The notes beneath the pieces are model-generated. The model was not told the origin of the DNA. It made no database searches and worked only from the letters and a program-made list of their open reading frames with translations. 8,094 bases of DNA from Clostridiales bacterium (GTDB lineage Bacteria; Bacillota; Clostridia; Christensenellales; CAG-138), in contig SFDB01000032.1 of NCBI GenBank assembly GCA_004558825.1, forward strand, positions 1 to 8,094. The letters are read 5' to 3'. Shown piece after piece: positions 5,486 to 8,094 of this stretch. How positions within the stretch are numbered: position 1 is the stretch's first letter; each line of letters begins with the position of its first letter. The position numbers and the translations under genes are program-made.

Positions 5486-7855
5486 TTATTTTCCTTTTAT
5501 ACTTTCAATATGCCAGATATCGCGCGCATATTCGGCAACTGTTCTGTCGGACGAGAAGCGTCCTGCGGAAGCGGCGTTTATGAGCGATTTCCGAGCAAAG
5601 CTGTACTTATCTTGATAGTCGCGGTTAGCTCTGAGCTTTGCTTCAATATACGGCAGAAGGTCGAGCAGTACGAAGTAGTTGTCAGCCCTGTGCCAGCTTG
5701 CGCCGTACAGCAGCGAATTATAAAGCTCTCTAAATACGCCTGTACCGCCGTCGGAGAGGGAGCCGTCGATAAGCGTATCGACAACGCGCCGTATGTCGGG
5801 ATTTTCGTCGTATAATCGCTTGGGGTCGTATAAAGGCGCAATTCGCGCGATATCATCGACCGTAGCGCCGAATATGTAATTGTTTTCTACGCCTGCCGCG
5901 TCGGCTATTTCGATGTTTGCGCCGTCGAACGTGCCGAGTGTGACGGTGCCGTTGAGCATGAACTTCATGTTGCCCGTACCCGAAGCCTCTGTTCCCGCAG
6001 GCGATATCTGCTCGGAAATGTCAGCGGCAGGGATTATATGCTCTGCGTATGAGCAGTTGTAATTCTGCACGAAAACGACCTGCATCTTGTCGCGTACGTC
6101 GCGGTCGGCATTTATCATTGCGGCAAGCTCGTTGATATACTTTATGATACCCTTCGCCCTGTAATAGCCGGGGGCGGCTTTTGCGCCGAATATGAAGGCC
6201 GTGGGCGTAAAAGCCGGCAGCCTGCCATCCTTCAGCATGAAGTATATATGTGCGACGGAGAAAGCGTTCATTAGCTGACGCTTATATTCATGCATTCTTT
6301 TTACCTGTACATCGAATATAAAAGCAGGGTTGAGCAGAAAACCTTCGCGCTTGTTTATAACGCCGCAAAGCTGCTGTTTTTTAATTCGCTTTATCTCTAT
6401 AAAGCGCGATATCATGTCGTCGTCTATCAGGGGCTTCAGCCGCTCAAGCTGTGAAAGATCCCTCAAGAAGCCGTCGCCGATTTTTTCCTTGATAAGAAAG
6501 GTAAGTTCTTCGTTGCAAAGCCCGAGCCAGCGCCGCTGCGTTATTCCGTTCGTTTTGTTTTGAAAGCGCTCCGGATATATGCTGTACCAATCCTTCAGAA
6601 GGTCGTGTTTGAGTATTTCCGTATGTATTCGGGCGACACCGTTGACGTATCGAGAAACATATGTTGCAAGACGCGCCATATGTACGGTGCCGTTATCGAT
6701 TATTCGCATCCTGTCTATCTGCTCAGCGCCTACGCCCCTTGACATAAGCTCGTTGACAAGCATATCGTCTATGCGGCAGATAATATCGCATATTTCCGGT
6801 ATCACTGAGCGCATGAGGCCTATGTTCCATCTTTCGAGCGCTTCGCTCATTATCGTATGGTTTGTGTACGAGAACACGTTGCGCGCCACGTTGAGCGCGG
6901 TTGGAAAATCCATGTTTTCGAGCATAAGCAGACGTATAAGCTCAGGTATTGAAACCGTAGGATGCGTATCGTTGAGCTGTATGGCGCAATGCGCCGCAAA
7001 GAACGAAAAGTCGTTTCCGCGCGTCCTCTTATACCTTCTTATTATGTCCTGTATCGATGCGCTTGAAAGGAAATACTGCTGCTTAAGCCTCAGCCTTTTG
7101 CCTTCATCGGTGCTGTCGTTCGGATAAAGCACGCGCGTTATGTCTTCAACGGAATTCTTTTCACGAACCGACATAGCGTACTGCTGATCGTTGAAAAGGT
7201 TGAAATCGAATTCTTCGATGGGTTCGCTCTGCCAAAGCCGCAGCGTACCTATGTTTGTCGTATCATATCCGATTATGGGCATATCGTATGGCACCGCAAG
7301 CACCGATTGTCCGGCAAAGTTTACGGTGACCGTCTTATCGTCTCTTCGTCTGCTCCAAGGGTCGCCGTAGCGCTGCCAGTTATCGGCCTTTTCTATCTGA
7401 AATCCATTTTCAAAGCGCTGCTTAAAAAGGCCGAATTTATATCTCAACCCATAGCCGTCCAAAGGCAGGTCATGCGTGGCTGCGCTGTCGAGAAAGCATG
7501 CAGCGAGCCGTCCCAATCCGCCGTTGCCAAGCGCGGCGTCCTCTATGTCCTCAAACTTTGATATATCTGCTCCGCGCACCAAAAGATAGCGCTTTATGTC
7601 GTCAAGTATACCGAGACAGTAGAGGTTATTGTATATCATACGGCCCATGAGGTATTCGGCTGAAAAATAATATGCGCGGCGCACATGTTCATGCTCTCGC
7701 CTGCTTCTTCTCCAGTCGTCTGAGACGGCGAACATGACGGCATTGCTCAGCGCGCGGTGAAGCTGCTGCGCCGTGGCCTCCGTCAGTTCTATTTGATACT
7801 CGGAGTTAAGCTCATCCTCCATGCGGCGCAGAATCGCCTTAGAGTCCATCAACAT
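5486..7855 (-). CDS. glgP: Glycogen/starch/maltodextrin phosphorylase
   Basis: A GT35 family enzyme that phosphorolyses alpha-1,4-glucan ends to glucose 1-phosphate in the cytoplasm, using pyridoxal phosphate. The 789-aa product is near full family length. Markers in order: YYFSAEYLMGR (about 62-72), LGNGGLGRLAACFLDS (109-124), QLNDTHPT (293-300), FQNKTNGITQRRWL (431-444), VKRMHEYKRQLMN (518-530), GAKAAPGYYRAK, and the cofactor site EASGTGNMKFMLNG (623-636) whose lysine (about 631) should bind PLP. No key residue is missing. The start ATG at 7855 follows GGGAG (7868-7864) by 8 nt; a TTG two codons earlier is too close to that site and the ATG at 7849 too far. It heads the operon with the flavin-reductase-like and NYN genes. 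Whether glycogen or maltodextrin is preferred cannot be decided. Confidence 0.97.
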   Translation of the reverse strand: MLMDSKAILRRMEDELNSEYQIELTEATAQQLHRALSNAVMFAVSDDWRRSRREHEHVRRAYYFSAEYLMGRMIYNNLYCLGILDDIKRYLLVRGADISKFEDIEDAALGNGGLGRLAACFLDSAATHDLPLDGYGLRYKFGLFKQRFENGFQIEKADNWQRYGDPWSRRRDDKTVTVNFAGQSVLAVPYDMPIIGYDTTNIGTLRLWQSEPIEEFDFNLFNDQQYAMSVREKNSVEDITRVLYPNDSTDEGKRLRLKQQYFLSSASIQDIIRRYKRTRGNDFSFFAAHCAIQLNDTHPTVSIPELIRLLMLENMDFPTALNVARNVFSYTNHTIMSEALERWNIGLMRSVIPEICDIICRIDDMLVNELMSRGVGAEQIDRMRIIDNGTVHMARLATYVSRYVNGVARIHTEILKHDLLKDWYSIYPERFQNKTNGITQRRWLGLCNEELTFLIKEKIGDGFLRDLSQLERLKPLIDDDMISRFIEIKRIKKQQLCGVINKREGFLLNPAFIFDVQVKRMHEYKRQLMNAFSVAHIYFMLKDGRLPAFTPTAFIFGAKAAPGYYRAKGIIKYINELAAMINADRDVRDKMQVVFVQNYNCSYAEHIIPAADISEQISPAGTEASGTGNMKFMLNGTVTLGTFDGANIEIADAAGVENNYIFGATVDDIARIAPLYDPKRLYDENPDIRRVVDTLIDGSLSDGGTGVFRELYNSLLYGASWHRADNYFVLLDLLPYIEAKLRANRDYQDKYSFARKSLINAASAGRFSSDRTVAEYARDIWHIESIKGK

Positions 7856-7871
7856 AAACAATTCTCCCGGT

Positions 7872-7911
7872 TTGCTTTATTCGACGCAGAAAGTATGCGC
7901 ATATAAAGCAA
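7872..7911 (-). promoter_or_regulatory. Inverted repeat in the glgP leader
   Basis: Perfect 9-base arms TTGCTTTAT (7872-7880) and ATAAAGCAA (7903-7911) enclose 22 nt. The right arm begins at the predicted transcript start, and the left arm ends just before the GGGAG site, so the leader RNA could fold next to the ribosome binding site. The loop contains a 10-bp palindrome TATGCGCATA (7894-7903). It may be an RNA leader hairpin or a protein site; no known riboswitch was recognised. Confidence 0.4.
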
Positions 7912-7913
7912 GC

Positions 7914-7943
7914 ATTATAACAATTATTCTACCATAAAGATAA
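7914..7943 (-). promoter_or_regulatory. Promoter of the glgP operon
   Basis: On the - strand TATAAT (7919-7914) is preceded by TGT, making an extended -10. The -35 is weak (TTATCT at 7943-7938 with an 18-bp spacer), as is common with extended -10 promoters or those needing an activator. The start would be near 7907, giving a leader of about 50 nt. Confidence 0.5.
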
Positions 7944-7946
7944 GTG

Positions 7947-7969
7947 CAATGCATCCTAATAATGCATTG
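7947..7969. promoter_or_regulatory. Inverted repeat upstream of the glgP promoter
   Basis: CAATGCAT (7947-7954) and ATGCATTG (7962-7969) are perfect 8-base arms separated by 7 bp. The centre lies about 50 bp upstream of the predicted start, just behind the weak -35. This is a natural place for an activator dimer, or a repressor; it does not look like a catabolite-responsive element. The regulator is unknown. Confidence 0.4.
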
Positions 7970-7977
7970 AAAGAATC

Positions 7978-8094
7978 GGAGGGATTAAGTGTCCACCAAA
8001 GTACAGTTTACAAGGGACTACACAGGGTAGGTATCTGACGGGAGGGGTGCCGCCAGTCAGATTTTCCATGTGATGTTCAAGCTGTCGCTTGTGG
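7978..8094. other. Unexplained block at the right edge
   Basis: This block upstream of glgP shows structure but no recognised gene. On the + strand GGAGGG (7978-7983) precedes GTG (7989) at a proper distance, but the frame reads only 13 codons (starting VSTKVQFTRDYTG) to a TAG at 8028-8030 and then stays open to the window end. A stem ATCTGAC (8033-8039) with GTCAGAT (8056-8062) is followed by TTTT, and CAAGCtgtcGCTTG forms another small hairpin near the end. The - strand also has an open frame from the edge to a stop at 7959-7957 (MENLTGGTPPVRYLP and onward). It could be a structured RNA, part of a dispersed repeat, or the broken start of a gene. Confidence 0.35.

Noticed and set aside
5185..5815. 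Plus-strand frames opposite the flavin-reductase-like gene and the 3' end of glgP
   Set aside because: They lie antisense to well-supported genes and show no domain or ribosome site.
6579..7127. 182-codon plus-strand frame inside glgP
   Set aside because: It is antisense to conserved phosphorylase sequence, has a serine/isoleucine-rich low-information product and no ribosome site.

Overview
The window looks like a piece of chromosome from a Clostridia-type Bacillota. The evidence is the purine-rich Shine-Dalgarno sites (AAGGAGG-like, 7 nt from the start in three successive genes), the use of TTG and GTG starts, heavy use of ATA for isoleucine in moderately GC-rich housekeeping genes, and the protein families present. 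No rRNA, tRNA, CRISPR array or transposase gene was seen.

Region 1 (about 1-1140) is accessory. A small GNAT acetyltransferase gene (206-649), visibly AT-richer than the rest, lies between two related arrays of tiny hairpins. Array A (1-147) is tiled almost base for base by hairpins separated by the 7-mer GTGAAAT, which becomes its reverse complement ATTTCAC/T past a 22-nt centre. Array B (741-862) has the same plan with GTGAAGT and ACTTCAC, so the change is matched on both sides as expected for base pairing. The outer end of array A supplies the -35 box of the GNAT promoter. An unassigned 78-codon open stretch without a good start (899-1132) lies between array B and recN.

Region 2 (1185-2885, + strand) is recN, a DNA-repair SMC-like ATPase, complete and intact. 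It converges on trpS; two strong stem-loops fill the gap between them (2931-2964 and 3015-3046).

Region 3 (3069-7855, - strand) holds four intact genes read in the order glgP (glycogen phosphorylase), a flavin-reductase-like protein, an NYN-nuclease/LOTUS protein, and trpS (tryptophanyl-tRNA synthetase). The first three are 25 and 20 nt apart and look like one operon. trpS follows after 110 nt that contain its own sigma-A-type promoter, whose -35 region lies inside an inverted repeat. The glgP promoter region contains two inverted repeats, one in the leader and one upstream of the -35 region, which are candidate control sites.

Region 4 (about 7978-8094) is an unexplained block at the right edge: a strong Shine-Dalgarno with a 13-codon ORF stopped by TAG, then a stem-loop followed by TTTT, cut by the window end.

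The most unusual item is the paired hairpin-array arrangement around the GNAT gene, which resembles a mobile or structured-DNA/RNA cassette inserted upstream of recN. The core genes themselves are ordinary.
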